From the NCBI RefSeq assembly GCF_029784135.1, contig NC_073746.1, positions 223,771,882 through 223,835,881 on the forward strand: a stretch of DNA of 64,000 nucleotides. Direction: 5' to 3'. Below the pieces are notes generated by a model. It was given only the letters and a program-made list of their open reading frames with translations, ran no database searches and was not told the DNA's origin. Source of the DNA: Toxorhynchites rutilus septentrionalis. Lineage: Eukaryota > Arthropoda > Insecta > Diptera > Culicidae. Position numbers and translations under genes: made by a program. Shown here in pieces: positions 1-11,325 of the stretch; the stretch's first letter is position 1, and each line of letters begins with the position of its first letter.

Positions 1-966
1 CATTGTAAGATATGTCTATTCAGGAGCACATCGAAATGGATGGTAAGTAACTTCCCAATATGTTTCCTGATGATATGGATATTGTCATACATATGCATAT
101 ATGGAAAATATCAAAGTATTCTGCAATCAGAAGAATTCAATCAAACTGATTCAGTCAGCGACGGAAAATCAGATTTTTAGATAACTTCAATACACCCATT
201 CTAATATCTGTCTGGTTCCATTAAAATCACGGTTTTCGTTTCATCTCATAGGTTTTATTTACATATTTATAAATTCCCGAGAAGAGAATAGATATGTCAT
301 CAATAAAGAAACAATAGTCTCAACTTATTTTACTTAGAAAAATGTATTTAACCATATCAACAAAAGTACACGTTTTAGTATAGTTTTATCTGTGTCAGAC
401 AACTGCGTAAAATATTTACACTCATCTTACGCTAACAGGTTTGTGTTTGGCTTCATGTTTCAGCACACAGATGAAATCAAATATCGATTAAATTAACTGA
501 GTAACGTAAAAAGGCTGAAACGATATCTAATTTTCTCCAGGTAAAGTGACATTCTTTGATGTAATATGAAGTTGCTGCTCTATATGATAGAGCGTGATGA
601 TTGTAATCGATATACCTAAATACTTTCGTTCTTATCTCTTATCCTTTTCGGTGGTGATGGCACAAAATTGCGTAGCATAGATTTGCCATAGATACATGTA
701 TGTGTGTGTGTGTGGGTGGATCGCGCTTTCGAATGCGACTATCGCACGCACTTTCGATGTGATGTGAAGAAAACGAACTTTGATGACTTTGCCGCCCCCT
801 CGCAGGCAATTGTCAACGGGTAAAGCTGCCAAGACGATTACTTTGAGTCAAGTGTATTTGTGAAGTGATGATGGAGATGGTGAAATTGAAATAAGTTGTA
901 GCTCTGTACCGGAAGGAAACACTGATTACATGTTCAGATTGCTCTTGACAACTTTACCCTACAAGT
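1..966. other. No recognised gene; possible 3' flank of the host gene
   Basis: I see no coding signal here. If 1,383-967 is the last exon of the minus-strand host gene, this stretch would hold its 3' UTR. A reverse-strand AATAAA lies near 254-259, but it is far from the stop and this is weak evidence. A short TG-rich run sits near 700. Confidence 0.3.
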
Positions 967-1383
967 TTACATCACCCCGATTTTCAAGCCCAGCCATAAA
1001 AAAGGATCGTGTTGGCAGATTTTACTTTCAGCTTCTGGCGTTTTAAATGATTGATTGTGGTGAGGAATTGGCTTCTGCTCCAGCGCGGCCGGTCCGATGC
1101 CCGTGGCATGCCATCCCAGAAGGTAACATTTAACACAAGGGTTAGGCCCATGTGGGAACGGGTCAGTGCTAGATGAGACATCTGTCATAGCCAGACTCAA
1201 GTTTTCAGTGGCCGTTTGAGTTGGCTGAACGTTTTTATTGCTCTGCAAATTGGCTCCGTTAACGATATAATTTGGCAGGATGAACATTGTGGTTGATATC
1301 TGGGGCACAGCATCAGGAGGATTGAAAACTTTGAACGTCGGCAGGATGGTGGCGGATGTTGATGGATGCTCGAAGTTTGTTTG
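967..1383 (-). CDS. Candidate terminal exon (exon 8) of the EVA-1-like receptor
   Basis: From a splice acceptor (polypyrimidine tract, a CTAAC-like branch site and CAG at 1,386-1,384) the frame stays open for 138 codons and ends in TAA at 967-969. The exon begins in phase 0, which matches the phase in which the transmembrane exon at 49,194-48,944 ends. The protein is Pro/Ser/Thr-rich, like a disordered cytoplasmic tail, and has no domain I recognise. The link to the receptor is an inference from strand, phase and absence of another gene; the implied intron is about 47.6 kb. It could instead be an exon of an unseen gene. Confidence 0.4.
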   Translation of the reverse strand, partial: QTNFEHPSTSATILPTFKVFNPPDAVPQISTTMFILPNYIVNGANLQSNKNVQPTQTATENLSLAMTDVSSSTDPFPHGPNPCVKCYLLGWHATGIGPAALEQKPIPHHNQSFKTPEAESKICQHDPFLWLGLKIGVM

Positions 1384-1903
1384 CTGGATCGATACGGATT
1401 AAAGGAGAGAAAAAAAGCGATTCTGTTAGAGAAAGTGGCAAGGAAAAAAGGCGAAAAAAAATCAATGACGAAAAATGTTTTTATTTAAATATCACACGAA
1501 CGTCTCACAGACAAATGACATCCTGAAAAAAAAAATTGTTCTCTTAATCAGAATATAAATCAAATTTATGTGGAGGACTGCACGGATAAAAGTAATTGGC
1601 CAACCAGAAAAAAGTTCGCTCCGGAAAAAAAACTTTCAGAGAGAAATTGTTCATATATGCTGCTGTTTTCATCGACGTGTCCGACTATTTTAAATAAAGA
1701 TGATGATGATGACCCACCTCATACCCCTACAAAGGTTTGAACTGGCCGATTTATCTAATAAAAAAATTTTATATTTAACCAAATTAAGATATAAGTATTA
1801 TAAAACAAAACAGCGAACTGACTCTGTTGCAGGCATGAATTTCTATTAATCGAACATCATAAATAGGCAAAAACTTTAAAAGAAAAACAATGGTCCTATC
1901 CTT

Positions 1904-2056
1904 TTTTTTCCAATTCATTTATTTCTAAGGCTCAATCGCATGAGCTTTGCGGAGCCACTAATTCATGATTTGTTTTTACAGAATTTCAACTTAAAGCTAT
2001 GTTTAGTAGGTTTCGACCGATTACTCGCGGTTTACTCGAGGTTAGAGGGGCAACAA
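1904..2056 (-). mobile_element. 5'-truncated I-group LINE: last 153 bp only, with target duplication
   Basis: The insert is flanked by a perfect 15-bp direct repeat, AATGGTCCTATCCTT, at 1,889-1,903 and 2,057-2,071. Read on the minus strand it carries the CTCGAG...CGCGAG motif (2,021-2,040), then the GGCTC...GAGCC hairpin (1,929-1,956) and an A-rich tail. The same order ends the LINE at 47.8-47.9 kb. A variable 5' cut, a 3' A-rich tail and a 15-bp duplication are the marks of target-primed reverse transcription. Confidence 0.8.
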
Positions 2057-2460
2057 AATGGTCCTATCCTTATCGACATTATCATAATGATAATCCCAAC
2101 TTCAGACCCAAAGTTTTTTTAAGGCATGTCAAGAAAATTTCCAACCCGGGAAGATTCTTGACAGATTGGGAATCGAACCCAATATCTAAAAGTGTCTACT
2201 TAGAACATGTTAGAGATCTGCCACATTCACAAATACTCGATATAACCATCTTATGATAAGATAGTTTACGACAATTCTGAATGAGCTATCCCCATTTCAG
2301 TTTCCACTTCAGACCCACATAAAAATTTCATCATGTATCAGTGTTCTGCCAGTGTTCCATTAACATAGTCCAGGCCGACCATATGCGCGCGAGGATCAAA
2401 CTCTCGTAGACAACGCTTATTACTTTTTTTTTACAATATACATTAACAAAACAAAAAAAA

Positions 2461-4560
2461 ATCATCATCATCAGTACGAACATGGTAGTTTAACCTGTAA
2501 ATAAATTTTATTAATTTTTATCAATTGAAAACATAAATGAATGATTTAGGAAAAAAAATTATAAAACAGATTTTACGTGTGAAATACACATTTTCTTGTA
2601 CTCTGCCATTGTTGCCGCACGTTTAATTTCTCTGGGCATCGAATTGAAGAAATTTATACCTTTATATAACAACGAGTTCTGCGATCTACTAAACATAAAG
2701 TTGGGTGTTCTTGCATCATTCGCGTTTCTTGTATTGTATCTATGAACATCACTTCCTTTTTCAATTCGATCACACAAATATCGAGGCAGCATATCGTTCA
2801 AAATTTTGAAGATGAACACCATTGTCATGTAATAAATTCTCTGCTTCACAGATAGCCACTGTAGCGCGTCCAACATCAAACTAGAGGAAGTGTATCTACT
2901 ACATCTTAAAATCAAACGCATTACTTTATTTTGTAAACGCTGCAATCTCGTTAATTGTGTATTATTTGCAAGGAAGAGGATCGACGAGCAAAAATCTATG
3001 TGCGGTGAAATCAATGATTTATACAATTTAATTTTACTGTTTATTGTCAACTCTTTCTTCAAACGACACAAAACGCCGTACTTCTTGGCAATCTTTTTGA
3101 TGACATTATTGATGTGAGACTTGAAAGTTAACGTGTCATCAATAATAACTCCTAAGTATTTGATTTCTTTCACGCGTTCTAATGTCTCACCATCTATTTC
3201 AAAATTTACGCCAATACTGGAGTTTGCTGCAGAAATGAGCATGTATTTTGTTTTGCCAACATTTAACTTTAATTGTTTAAATTTAAGCCACTGAGCCAGA
3301 GAATGCAAATCTTCGTCTATGTGTTCGGCGGTTTCTTTTATATCCTTAGCTGCGATGAACAGGACAGTATCGTCCGCGAACAAATTAATGTCACAGTATC
3401 GTAAAACTCGTCGCAGATCATTTATGTATAAAATAAACAAAATGGGCCCTAAAACACTTCCCTGTGGCACCCCGAGTGAGTTGCCAATGGGATCGGAAAC
3501 AGAATCGTTGAAACGAGTCTTTTGAGTTCTATCGCACAAATAGCTTTCAAACCATTTGTACGCCATCCCTACAATTCCAATGCGCTTCAGTGTTTGTAAC
3601 AATAAGGGCCTAGAAATTGTTTCAAAAGCGCGTTTAAGATCCAGAAATACCGCAAATATAGTCTCTTTCGCCTCGATATTCTCTTTCCATTTTGCTAATA
3701 CCAGATTCAGCGCGGTTTCACAAGAGTGTCCCTCTCGATATCCCGACTGTTCTGGTATTAGCAAACTGTTATTATCTATAAAATGTATCAGCTGACCTTT
3801 CACAACAAGTTCTAACAGTTTCTCTAATATGTGCAGCATGTTAATAGGGCGGTACTCTTCGGCTTTATCCGTCCCATTAACTTTGGGGATTGGAATCACA
3901 AGGGATTCCTTCCAAACCTTTGACACGTGCCCAGTTCGTAAAGAGTCATTTATCAGGTCCAGCAGATCGTGTCCAATGATGTGAAAGCAATCTTGAATCA
4001 CTTTCGCGTTGACATTATCGGTACCAGCCGATTTTTGCAATGAAAAACAGATACTGTACTGTTGGTCTGACTGTTCTTCTGACCCTCCGAAAACTATGGA
4101 ACGCGGTATACTATTTTTCGAATTTAATAATGTTTTTAATATTCTCCATAGTCCTTTACTATTATTTTGATGTTCATCGATTTTCCTCTGTATATATTCA
4201 CATCTAGTCTTTTTCAAGGCCCGTGAATATATGTTCCGCGCTAAGGTGTACATGTTCCAATGGTTGTCTGAATTAGTTCTCAAAAACTTTTTGTACTTTT
4301 TGTCTCTTTTGCGTTTGAGGCGCATCAGATCCAAAGAGTACCAGCTGTTCGAATTGCTCAAATCAATATGTTTTTCAACTACTAATTTATTCGTACACTC
4401 TCTCAAAATATTAGTAAGAACAGCTGCTTTATCATTCAGATGTCCAGTCATTGCCACTAAATCCAGGCTTGCCGACACAAGCTGAGACATGGATTCTTTA
4501 GAATATCGTTTCCAACATTTGATCTTTACTTTATTTCCATCACTGTCATGCTATCCATTC
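2461..4560 (-). mobile_element. CR1/L2-like non-LTR retrotransposon, 5'-truncated
   Basis: The element contains a long reverse-transcriptase ORF (2,559-4,490) followed by an A/T-rich 3' UTR. It ends in a short TGATGATGATGAT tail (2,461-2,474 on the plus strand). Microsatellite-like 3' tails and an ORF2 without RNase H fit the CR1/L2 side of the LINE tree better than the I group. The endonuclease domain is missing: an in-frame stop lies near 4,550 and no EN motif is seen upstream. Both ends are approximate and I found no target duplication. Confidence 0.7.
2559..4490 (-). CDS. LINE ORF2 fragment: reverse transcriptase and C-terminal region
   Basis: This is a 643-codon open frame. The first about 150 residues are the basic linker before the RT. 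The RT follows with AEEYRPINML (motif 1), LDLKRAFETI, GVPQGSVLGP and the catalytic FADDTVLF. The thumb-like region contains YLGVIIDDTLTFKSHI, and the C-terminus shows LQRLQNKVMRLI. There is no RNase H motif. The frame continues upstream of the first ATG (residues KCWKRYSKES precede it) to a stop near 4,550, so the true protein began further upstream with an endonuclease now lost. The RT part shows no stop or frameshift, so the copy is fairly young, but the truncation makes it non-autonomous. Confidence 0.8.
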   Translation of the reverse strand: MSQLVSASLDLVAMTGHLNDKAAVLTNILRECTNKLVVEKHIDLSNSNSWYSLDLMRLKRKRDKKYKKFLRTNSDNHWNMYTLARNIYSRALKKTRCEYIQRKIDEHQNNSKGLWRILKTLLNSKNSIPRSIVFGGSEEQSDQQYSICFSLQKSAGTDNVNAKVIQDCFHIIGHDLLDLINDSLRTGHVSKVWKESLVIPIPKVNGTDKAEEYRPINMLHILEKLLELVVKGQLIHFIDNNSLLIPEQSGYREGHSCETALNLVLAKWKENIEAKETIFAVFLDLKRAFETISRPLLLQTLKRIGIVGMAYKWFESYLCDRTQKTRFNDSVSDPIGNSLGVPQGSVLGPILFILYINDLRRVLRYCDINLFADDTVLFIAAKDIKETAEHIDEDLHSLAQWLKFKQLKLNVGKTKYMLISAANSSIGVNFEIDGETLERVKEIKYLGVIIDDTLTFKSHINNVIKKIAKKYGVLCRLKKELTINSKIKLYKSLISPHIDFCSSILFLANNTQLTRLQRLQNKVMRLILRCSRYTSSSLMLDALQWLSVKQRIYYMTMVFIFKILNDMLPRYLCDRIEKGSDVHRYNTRNANDARTPNFMFSRSQNSLLYKGINFFNSMPREIKRAATMAEYKKMCISHVKSVL

Positions 4561-5360
4561 TCAATGTAAGACACCTTATATATGAAGCAAGTGAATCGGA
4601 AAACACCAAGGAGACTTAAAAAACTAATGGAAAACGATTCTAACACGGTCTACAAATAACATTTCTCAACCCATTATTCATCACTCACCCAGAACACGCT
4701 GAACTCAACGAAAACACATCACTAAGTAAAATTGATGAGAGGCGGCGAAGACAAACTACACGTGCCCGATCCAATTAAACAGCTGTCGAAATTTACTGGC
4801 AACAAGAGATAATAAATTGTGTGGCTCAACGAGGTCCCCTAGCGATCGATATGAGCTGAAGATGGGAAAGCGGTGGAATGCCGAGGCTAACCGAGGCGCT
4901 GTATTTGGGGTAGCTAGTCTGATCTGGCTGGAACATATTGAAAATAAACTTCTAAACTACTTTTTAATCGTTTCCATAGATAAAGATGATACATCCGTAA
5001 ACCAAATTTCTTTTTTTCTTCAATTTTAATTTTATATGTTCATGGAAATACAACATTTTTGACGTAAGGCTACTACTTCAGTTCTGGCAGAGAGATTATT
5101 CTCAGAAGTTTTCAGGATCACATGTAGATAAATTTTTGTTCCTGAAGAGTCCGAATGTGTGTGGTTTGGATAGGATCTGACCCGGTTGCTAAGAAAGATA
5201 ATGTTTATAGAATTCACAAATATCCATCGTTACTGTGAATTTGATATGTCACTCAGAATTTTTTATCTATTCCTTGCACGACTCTCAGGAATAATAGTTT
5301 CGCGTTATTTGAGATCGCGCCAATAAAAATTCGGAGTGAAAAGGAGAAATTAGTGGCCAA
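4561..5360. other. No recognised gene
   Basis: AT-rich sequence between the LINE and the Helitron-like repeat. Only short frames are present, none with a recognisable domain. Confidence 0.3.
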
Positions 5361-6130
5361 TCTATATATATGAAAATGGATTCCTATGGACTCGGAAACT
5401 ACTGAACCGATCGACAATGAAAATTGGTATGCAGGGGTTTTTGGGGCCGGGAAGATTATTATGATAGTTCGAGACAATCATAAGAAATTTGAGAAATTTG
5501 TGCTTCATTTATATGGCAGCCACACCCCCCCCCCCCTTTCTTAGGGGGGGGGGATGTGGCTGTCATATAAATGAAGCACAAATTTCTCATCGAAATCGAA
5601 TGGACCGTTCCGGAGGCAGAACTCCCACCAGTTTGCAAAACTTAGATTCGAGAAAATCGCGTTTTTAATTTTGAACCCGCGCTCCTTACGCAAAGACTAA
5701 GGTCCACCAATTGGATGGTAACTTCGGAACGGACCATCGGACAAACCTGGGACAAAAACTACAGTAAAGTAGATATCCCAGAGAATATTTTAAGACAGAA
5801 TTATTTTTTTTTATTTTTTTCAAGTTTCCATAGTGTACTATCCCTTTAAGGACAGGCTGCCATACAAATGAAACACAAATTTCTGCATAACTACGAGAAA
5901 TGTTTCTATGATGATATAACACCCCTCCCAACTCTGGAATGGAGAGGGGATCCCATAAAAATAATACACATATTTCAACCAAACATGACAATTTTAACTT
6001 TTCGGAAAACTCTGAAGGAAGATGGGAAAATTCGAAAAATTTCCCATCTTAATTCATTTCCGTTGTTAATTCATTTGATGTTTACGCTAACGAAATTGAT
6101 CTTCGTTCGAAAGTGGATTTTAATGTGATA
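5361..6130. repeat. Dispersed arthropod-type repeat, possibly non-autonomous Helitron-like
   Basis: Two related blocks share the phrase ACACAAATTTCT next to a 'catacaaatgaa'-type motif: once around 5,490-5,590 and again at 5,860-5,900. Each neighbours a C-rich or G-rich run. From memory such units recur in mosquito and other arthropod genomes; naming them Helitron-like is an inference. Confidence 0.4.
5491..5588. repeat. Near-perfect 98-bp hairpin
   Basis: The arm 5,491-5,534 and the reverse complement of 5,545-5,588 match at all but a few bases. The arms run from GAGAAATTTGTGCTTC into a C-run and its matching G-run. The loop is about 7-10 bases. This could form a stable RNA hairpin or a DNA cruciform. 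Confidence 0.8.
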
Positions 6131-6147
6131 AAACGCACTCCTATATC

Positions 6148-6149
<2 letters not shown>

Positions 6150-6194
<45 letters not shown>
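6150..6194. repeat. (TA)n microsatellite
   Basis: About 22 TA units. It sits just before the 'aaatgaatcgccgaatgtg' motif that opens the next dispersed repeat. Confidence 0.9.
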
Positions 6195-6197
<3 letters not shown>

Positions 6198-6274
6198 GAA
6201 TCGCCGAATGTGTTCATGAGAGCAAAACTCAAGAATGGAATTGTCCGATTTAGGGCTGTCTTTATTGTATCATA

Positions 6275-7555
6275 CAGGGTTTTCCAACTTTAAATTCCGA
6301 AAGTAAATTGAAATAAAACACACTTAGAATTCGAATTTCGATGAAACTTTTATTTCAAATTAAAGTTTGGTTTATGCCATTATGTGTGAAATACGACATC
6401 ATTCAAATGTCCACCTAGGGCTTCCTCGCACACCTTGATCCGGAACAGGTAATTTTCGATGACTTTTCGGCACATATGGGGCGGTATCTCGGTCATAACT
6501 TCACGAATGTTGTCTTTCAAATGTTCAAAAGTTTGCGGAGAGTTGGCATAGACACGGTCTTTCGCATAACCCCACAAAAAAAGTCTAGCGGGTTCAAATC
6601 GCATGATCAGGACGGCCAATTGGCATCACCAAAACGCGAAACGCGTAATATGGCCATGTTCGGTCGTGTTGTGTGGCACGTGGCGCCGTCCTGCTGAAAC
6701 CACATGTCATCCGTATCCATATCTTCAATTTGTGGCAAAAAAAATCGGTTAACATGCGGCCATAGCGCTCACCATTCACGGTTACCGTCTCGTCGTCCTC
6801 ATTTTCAAAGAAATACGGCCCGATGACTCCACCAGACCATAAAGCGCACCAAACAGTGACTTTTGGCGGATGCAATGGCCTCTCAACAATCACGTGTGGA
6901 TTTTATGAGCCCCATATACGGAAATTTTGGGTGTTCACATAGCCACCGAGCTCGAAATGTGCCTCATCGCTGAAGAAAATTTGATGCGAAAATTCAGCAT
7001 TTTGCTGCTGTTGTTCGTTCACCCAATCGACGTATGCCCGACGCATTCCATGGTCACCACACTCTAATTTTTGTACCAGTTGGACTTTATATGGATGTAT
7101 GTGCAAGTCCAAATGCAAAATTCGCCACAATGATGTGTTTGACAATCCCAATTGCTGAGCACGCCGTGGAATCGAAACATTCGGGTCATCCTCCACACTG
7201 GCAGCAACAGCAGCAATATTTTCGGCCGAACGCACATTACGATGATGCACAGGTTTCACAATATCCGCTACGGATCCAGTTTGTTCGAATTTACGCACTA
7301 CATTAGCGATTGTGTGCTCTGTAGGCCGTCCATGACGACCAAAATCCGTCCGTAATGCTCGAAAAACATTTGCCGGTTTTTCATCATTTTTATAGTATAA
7401 TTTAACAAAATTAACACGTTTTGCGATGCTAAAACGATCCATATTGTAAAATGGCAGACATACAACTAACGATATGACGCTTTGGTTGACAGCTATGTCA
7501 AACGGTTGTCAGCGCAGGGCTGTATACTTTCGGAAGCCCGAAATGGAAAACCCTG
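6275..7555 (-). mobile_element. Mariner-like (Tc1/mariner superfamily) transposon, 1,281 bp
   Basis: Both ends carry inverted repeats starting CAGGGTTTTCCA and containing CCGAAAGTA. Each is flanked by a TA dinucleotide (6,273-6,274 and 7,556-7,557), the target site of this superfamily. The length is normal for mariner. The transposase gene inside is frame-broken. The element sits inside an older dispersed repeat whose two halves flank it (6,195-6,272 and 7,558-7,818). Confidence 0.9.
6380..7442 (-). pseudogene. Mariner-like transposase, frame-broken
   Basis: Translation starts at ATG 7,442. The first 179 codons carry the helix-turn-helix DNA-binding region and the first catalytic motif FSDEAHFELGGYV (first Asp). 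A frame change near 6,900 leads to a middle segment with KVTVWCALWSGGVIGPYFFE. A second change near 6,600-6,700 leads to the end, LFLWGYAKDRVYANSPQTF, which follows the third catalytic position. The region of the second Asp is degraded. The protein would have been about 340 residues. It cannot be functional as it stands. Confidence 0.85.
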
Positions 7556-7557
7556 TA

Positions 7558-7818
7558 TTTTCTGTATCAAACATTTACTCCATGTAACAGAGAAACATGT
7601 TATTCGCAAGTGGTTGAAAAATCTTGAACGAGAATTGTGTCTGAAAATAATATGATAGTACTACGAATTTTGTAGTAAGAGGTAATTATAAAGGGTAGAT
7701 TAGAAGATCAATCAATGAACAGTTCTGCGATTGGACCCATGAACGTGCGCTTTGTAAGAAAACGTGGATGTGATAACATAAAACAAATTTTGGGCGGGAC
7801 GAAGTTTGCCGGGTCAGT
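7558..7818 (+). repeat. 3' part of a dispersed repeat with Helitron-like terminus
   Basis: The segment is homologous to 37,560-37,810 (shared 'tgtaacagagaaacatgtta' and 'ctgcgattg' blocks). It ends in GGGCGGGACGAAGTTTGCC, a GC-rich stem, then GGGTCAG. The homologous end at 39,603-39,636 finishes with CTAG before T, as Helitron 3' ends do; here the last bases have changed to CAGTG. Confidence 0.4.
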
Positions 7819-8105
7819 GATTCTATAAACATACTCATTTTAGACAAGTATTTGTAAGGGCCAGACAGAAATTTTCATACAAATCAAACAAATTTTCAAA
7901 CATTTGACGAAAAGGTAATTTTGAGCAGAGAAAATCGTACGTTTTTACAATAGAAATAACGTGCATAATTTTCATAATGGGCTGTTTTCTATTTTCAAAA
8001 AAAAAATCATCAATTGGTTAATTTATCAACATTTTGAAATACGTCCAAAAACTATTATGTCAAATTTATATTCAATGTAACTTTTAGAATTAGCACATGA
8101 CAATC

Positions 8106-8542
8106 GCCTGGTCGGGTAGGGGAGTAAAAAGTGCCCTCAAACCAAATCACCGCAGTATGGAAAATATTGTATACGATATCAAATAAGAAATTTTGGCGGT
8201 TTTTTGAACCCCTATGTGGTTTAACAACGGTGAAAAACGTACATTTTTGTTTATTTCACGCCATCCTCAAAAGCTTCGAAATAAAAATTTGAAAAAAATA
8301 CTGAATGTGCATCTTATTACGAGGTATCAAGAAAAATTATCGAAAAGAAATTTCACAAGAAATTTAAATACGAGGTACAAAAAAAAATTATATATTTTCT
8401 GGCATTTCGAAATTTTGAAAAAAAATATAACTTTGAGACCCACTTCTGCTCTAATTTTTATTTAAATGCGTTCAAATGTGTTTTTTTTTAATGTGGCATA
8501 ATTTAGTTTGAGGGCACTTTTTACTCCCTTACCCGGCCAGGC
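8106..8542. mobile_element. MITE, 437 bp, about 37-bp terminal inverted repeats
   Basis: The left end (GCCTGGTCGGGTAGGGGAGT...) and the reverse complement of the right end match over about 37 bp with a few mismatches. The interior is AT-rich and non-coding. The same family, in opposite orientation, forms the tandem pair at 15,570-16,502. Confidence 0.75.
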
Positions 8543-8544
8543 CC

Positions 8545-9150
8545 TTTCTGTACTTTTGTTTTCTATTTGGCACTTTTTTCGCCCTGCAAAATGGTCCAGG
8601 AAGCGCATTTAAGTGGAAATCAGCATCCTTAGCTTGACAGTTATTCTTTATGACTTCAACAAAGTTGTTACACTGATAGAGCGCTCATTTTTATGTTGTC
8701 AAAAATAGGGTGACCTAATTTTTCGTTGAAATAAAAAATCTAACTCTCTTATCTTCATAGATAGAGATAAACTTAGTTCGAAAATGTTGTAACTCCAGTT
8801 ATTTTAAGAAACTTTACAGAACAAATTTTTTTCTATCTCTTAAAATAACCGCAAATGGCGCAAATGTAAAATATGCAAATGTCGAGCTAATTTCTACTTA
8901 AATGCCCTCTCTGGACCATTGTGCATTGGTACACGAGAAGCTGAACTTGAATTTACTATAATTTATTTTTCTTCCGGATGCTCTTGCGGAAAACCTATGG
9001 CTTGTTTTTCAACAAATTGGAATAAAAACTGCTAGAATTTTTATTGCTCGGTGTGTCTCCATATATAAAACCCATGAGTTGATTTATTGAGCCAGGTTAT
9101 TGAAGAAAATCTGCGTAGTCCATCTTTGAGATTTTCAATTATATCTTTTT
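8545..9150. other. No recognised gene
   Basis: AT-rich intergenic or intronic sequence. No supported feature. Confidence 0.3.
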
Positions 9151-9154
9151 CTAC

Positions 9155-9792
9155 AAGGGGGGACCGCGGTCTGGAAAATCCAAAAAAAAGAGTTTTTGTT
9201 TTTTGCATTTTTGAGAAGCTTATGCCCTCAGAAATGTTGTTCTTATAGTATTTTTTCGATATTTGATTTCATTGGGAAGTTACAGCCAAAAGTATGAAGT
9301 CACTTCAAAGGTTATAGTATTGCTGAGCGAATTTTAAAACGCGTTTTTCTCGAAACCATTTCAACTGGTGGTATCGATATCTCAGAATCTATTCGACCGA
9401 TTTGGCTGAAATTTTTTATCAGCACGTAAAAATGAATTATCTAAGGCTTTACATAGCCATTTTTTGATATCTCATTTTTTTCGATTTTTTAAAAATCGCT
9501 GTTTAGAGATTATTCATGAAAAATATCTCATTTTTAACAAAAATGGCCGCCGATTTGGAAATTTTTCGAATTTTAAAAACCCCTATGTAACGCTTCAGGT
9601 ATTGTCCCAAGACGCACCCAGCTGTCAACAACGTCATAATCATTATTCGTGCACTCAAAGAATGGAAAATACATCTTCAAATATACCTTAAACAATAACC
9701 AAACTACACGAACACTTCACTTTATTCGTAACATACGAAAAAAATCCACGAAAATTCATCAATTTCTGACCTTCCAGACAGGGGGCCCTTCT
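9155..9792. repeat. MITE-like repeat, about 640 bp
   Basis: The ends are imperfect inverted repeats (AAGGGGGGACCGCGGTCTGG versus AAGAAGGGCCCCCTGTCTGG). A partial copy in the opposite orientation lies at 20,610-21,075. Shared blocks include 'atttctgagggcata', 'ttttggctgtaact' and 'tgacagctgg'. Confidence 0.55.
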
Positions 9793-9794
9793 TA

Positions 9795-10295
9795 AATAAA
9801 TACCAATAACGTACAAAAATACACAATAGCAACATTACAGTCTGTGACAGCGTGCGATTTTGCGCGCGAGTACAGAAAGGTTAATTCACCAGACAATCAT
9901 TCTAGTTAATGTTCCAATTCTGAAATATATTCTATTCTGCTATATAACGAACATATCGAACAACGCATCGATGAAAGTTCCTGAATAATCCGTAGGGATT
10001 AATGTTTACGATGCCTGTCGCGTTTGGCACGTTAAGTGACAAGCAAATTTCGGTTGATTTTCCGTTTAAGCAAAATCAGTCCCGCGAGGTTGATAGCGAA
10101 CTTTTTCTCTATCACTATGTCACCATGAAACAATGTTGGAAACGTTTTCTCTACACCCTACAGCAATTCTGATTATGATGTCATAAACAGAATTTCGTAT
10201 TAGCTGTTCCGATGAAGATTTTACAATATTATCTCTAGTGCTAAGGCGATATCTCTTGAGATAGTTTTCTTCCGGAAAAGGTCATTCACAACGTT
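9795..10295. other. No recognised gene
   Basis: Non-coding sequence with no supported feature. Confidence 0.3.
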
Positions 10296-10490
10296 CTCAA
10301 CGTTCCCAACGTTCCTACCGTCGCCATCTCTACGTAGTGTTACTTAGGTCATGTCGTTTCTAATACTACTTTGTTGAGATTTCTATGCCCAGAATCTTGC
10401 CTTGAAAGTATTCCGAGTGACGATCTGTGCAATATGTGTGACCACGAGTCAGACGAAATTTATTTGACCAAAAATTCCCCTGGTGCTCTG
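10296..10490 (-). mobile_element. Old tRNA-derived SINE fragment, head missing
   Basis: Read on the minus strand the segment matches the body of the SINE copies at 17.6 and 52.4 kb: an AAATTCCCC/GTCAAA region, the 'GTTGAGATTTCTATGCC' block (plus-strand wording) and the final 'ACGTTCC' block. The tRNA-like head with box A and box B is not present. Divergence is high. Confidence 0.6.
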
Positions 10491-11325
10491 AAGGGACAAC
10501 ACGATATTGCATAAACATCAAACAACGAGATTGATCTCTCCATGCATACTACAATTATTCTGAATATCATTACTTATTTTGGATTAATAGTTATAAACAT
10601 GTGGTTATAGGTAACGAAGCAAATAAGAGAGGGCGCTTGATGGATTTTCATGAGTGTCGTATGATGATTCGACACGGTCGGGACAACATCTTTCTACAAT
10701 ATCGTGAACCAACAATCCATGGTCACCATATACGCAAATAGAGAGAGCGAACGGCTGCAATCCTTACGACACAGTCAACAGAAGTGGTGTGAGGAAGAAT
10801 GGATTCACTTACGAGATGCTGTCATGAGCAGCACCGACACAGCCTTTGCTATTGCTGGACCGCACCTATTATAGTTTGGTTAGTCGACAAAATACAACCT
10901 GAGAAAACGGTGGTTTAATTTCTTCGTAAAGTACAGATCCTCCTACTGATCAACTATTTTCCGGTATTCTGAATTTCAAACGAGTCCGGATTACCCGAAC
11001 GGATCGCAATATTGCATTCTGTAATCCGTTCAATTCAAGTCCAATCGAGATCTGCAAATATACCACTTACCACGAAATTCGATAGTAACGACATTGAGCT
11101 TCGTGTTCCATTTCTGTGAAGCGAGAATGGTAATGAATTTTCGAGTGAAATGAACACGTTTTTAAAACAAAAATTATAAAAAAAAAATAAGTTCTAATAT
11201 GTGTTCTGTGTAACAGAGTAACACATTCTCTGCAAGTGGGGAAAAATCTTGAACGTCTCTGATAATGATTTTATACTATGGATAAAGTTTTGGCGGAAAT
11301 GCAAGTATATTTATAGATAAAAAAG
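10491..11325. other. No recognised gene; part of a dispersed repeat at 11.1-11.28 kb
   Basis: 11,100-11,290 resembles 37,440-37,640 ('cgtgttcc', 'gtgaagcgagaatg', 'taacagag'). The rest shows nothing I can support. Confidence 0.35.

Noticed and set aside
632..832. 66-codon minus-strand frame
   Set aside because: It crosses a TG-rich repeat, lacks splice context and has no recognisable domain.
2164..2187. Box B-like sequence (TTGGGTTCGATTCCCAA on the minus strand)
   Set aside because: No convincing box A or A-rich tail belongs to it, and the neighbouring LINE tail has its own target duplication. It is not a tRNA gene.
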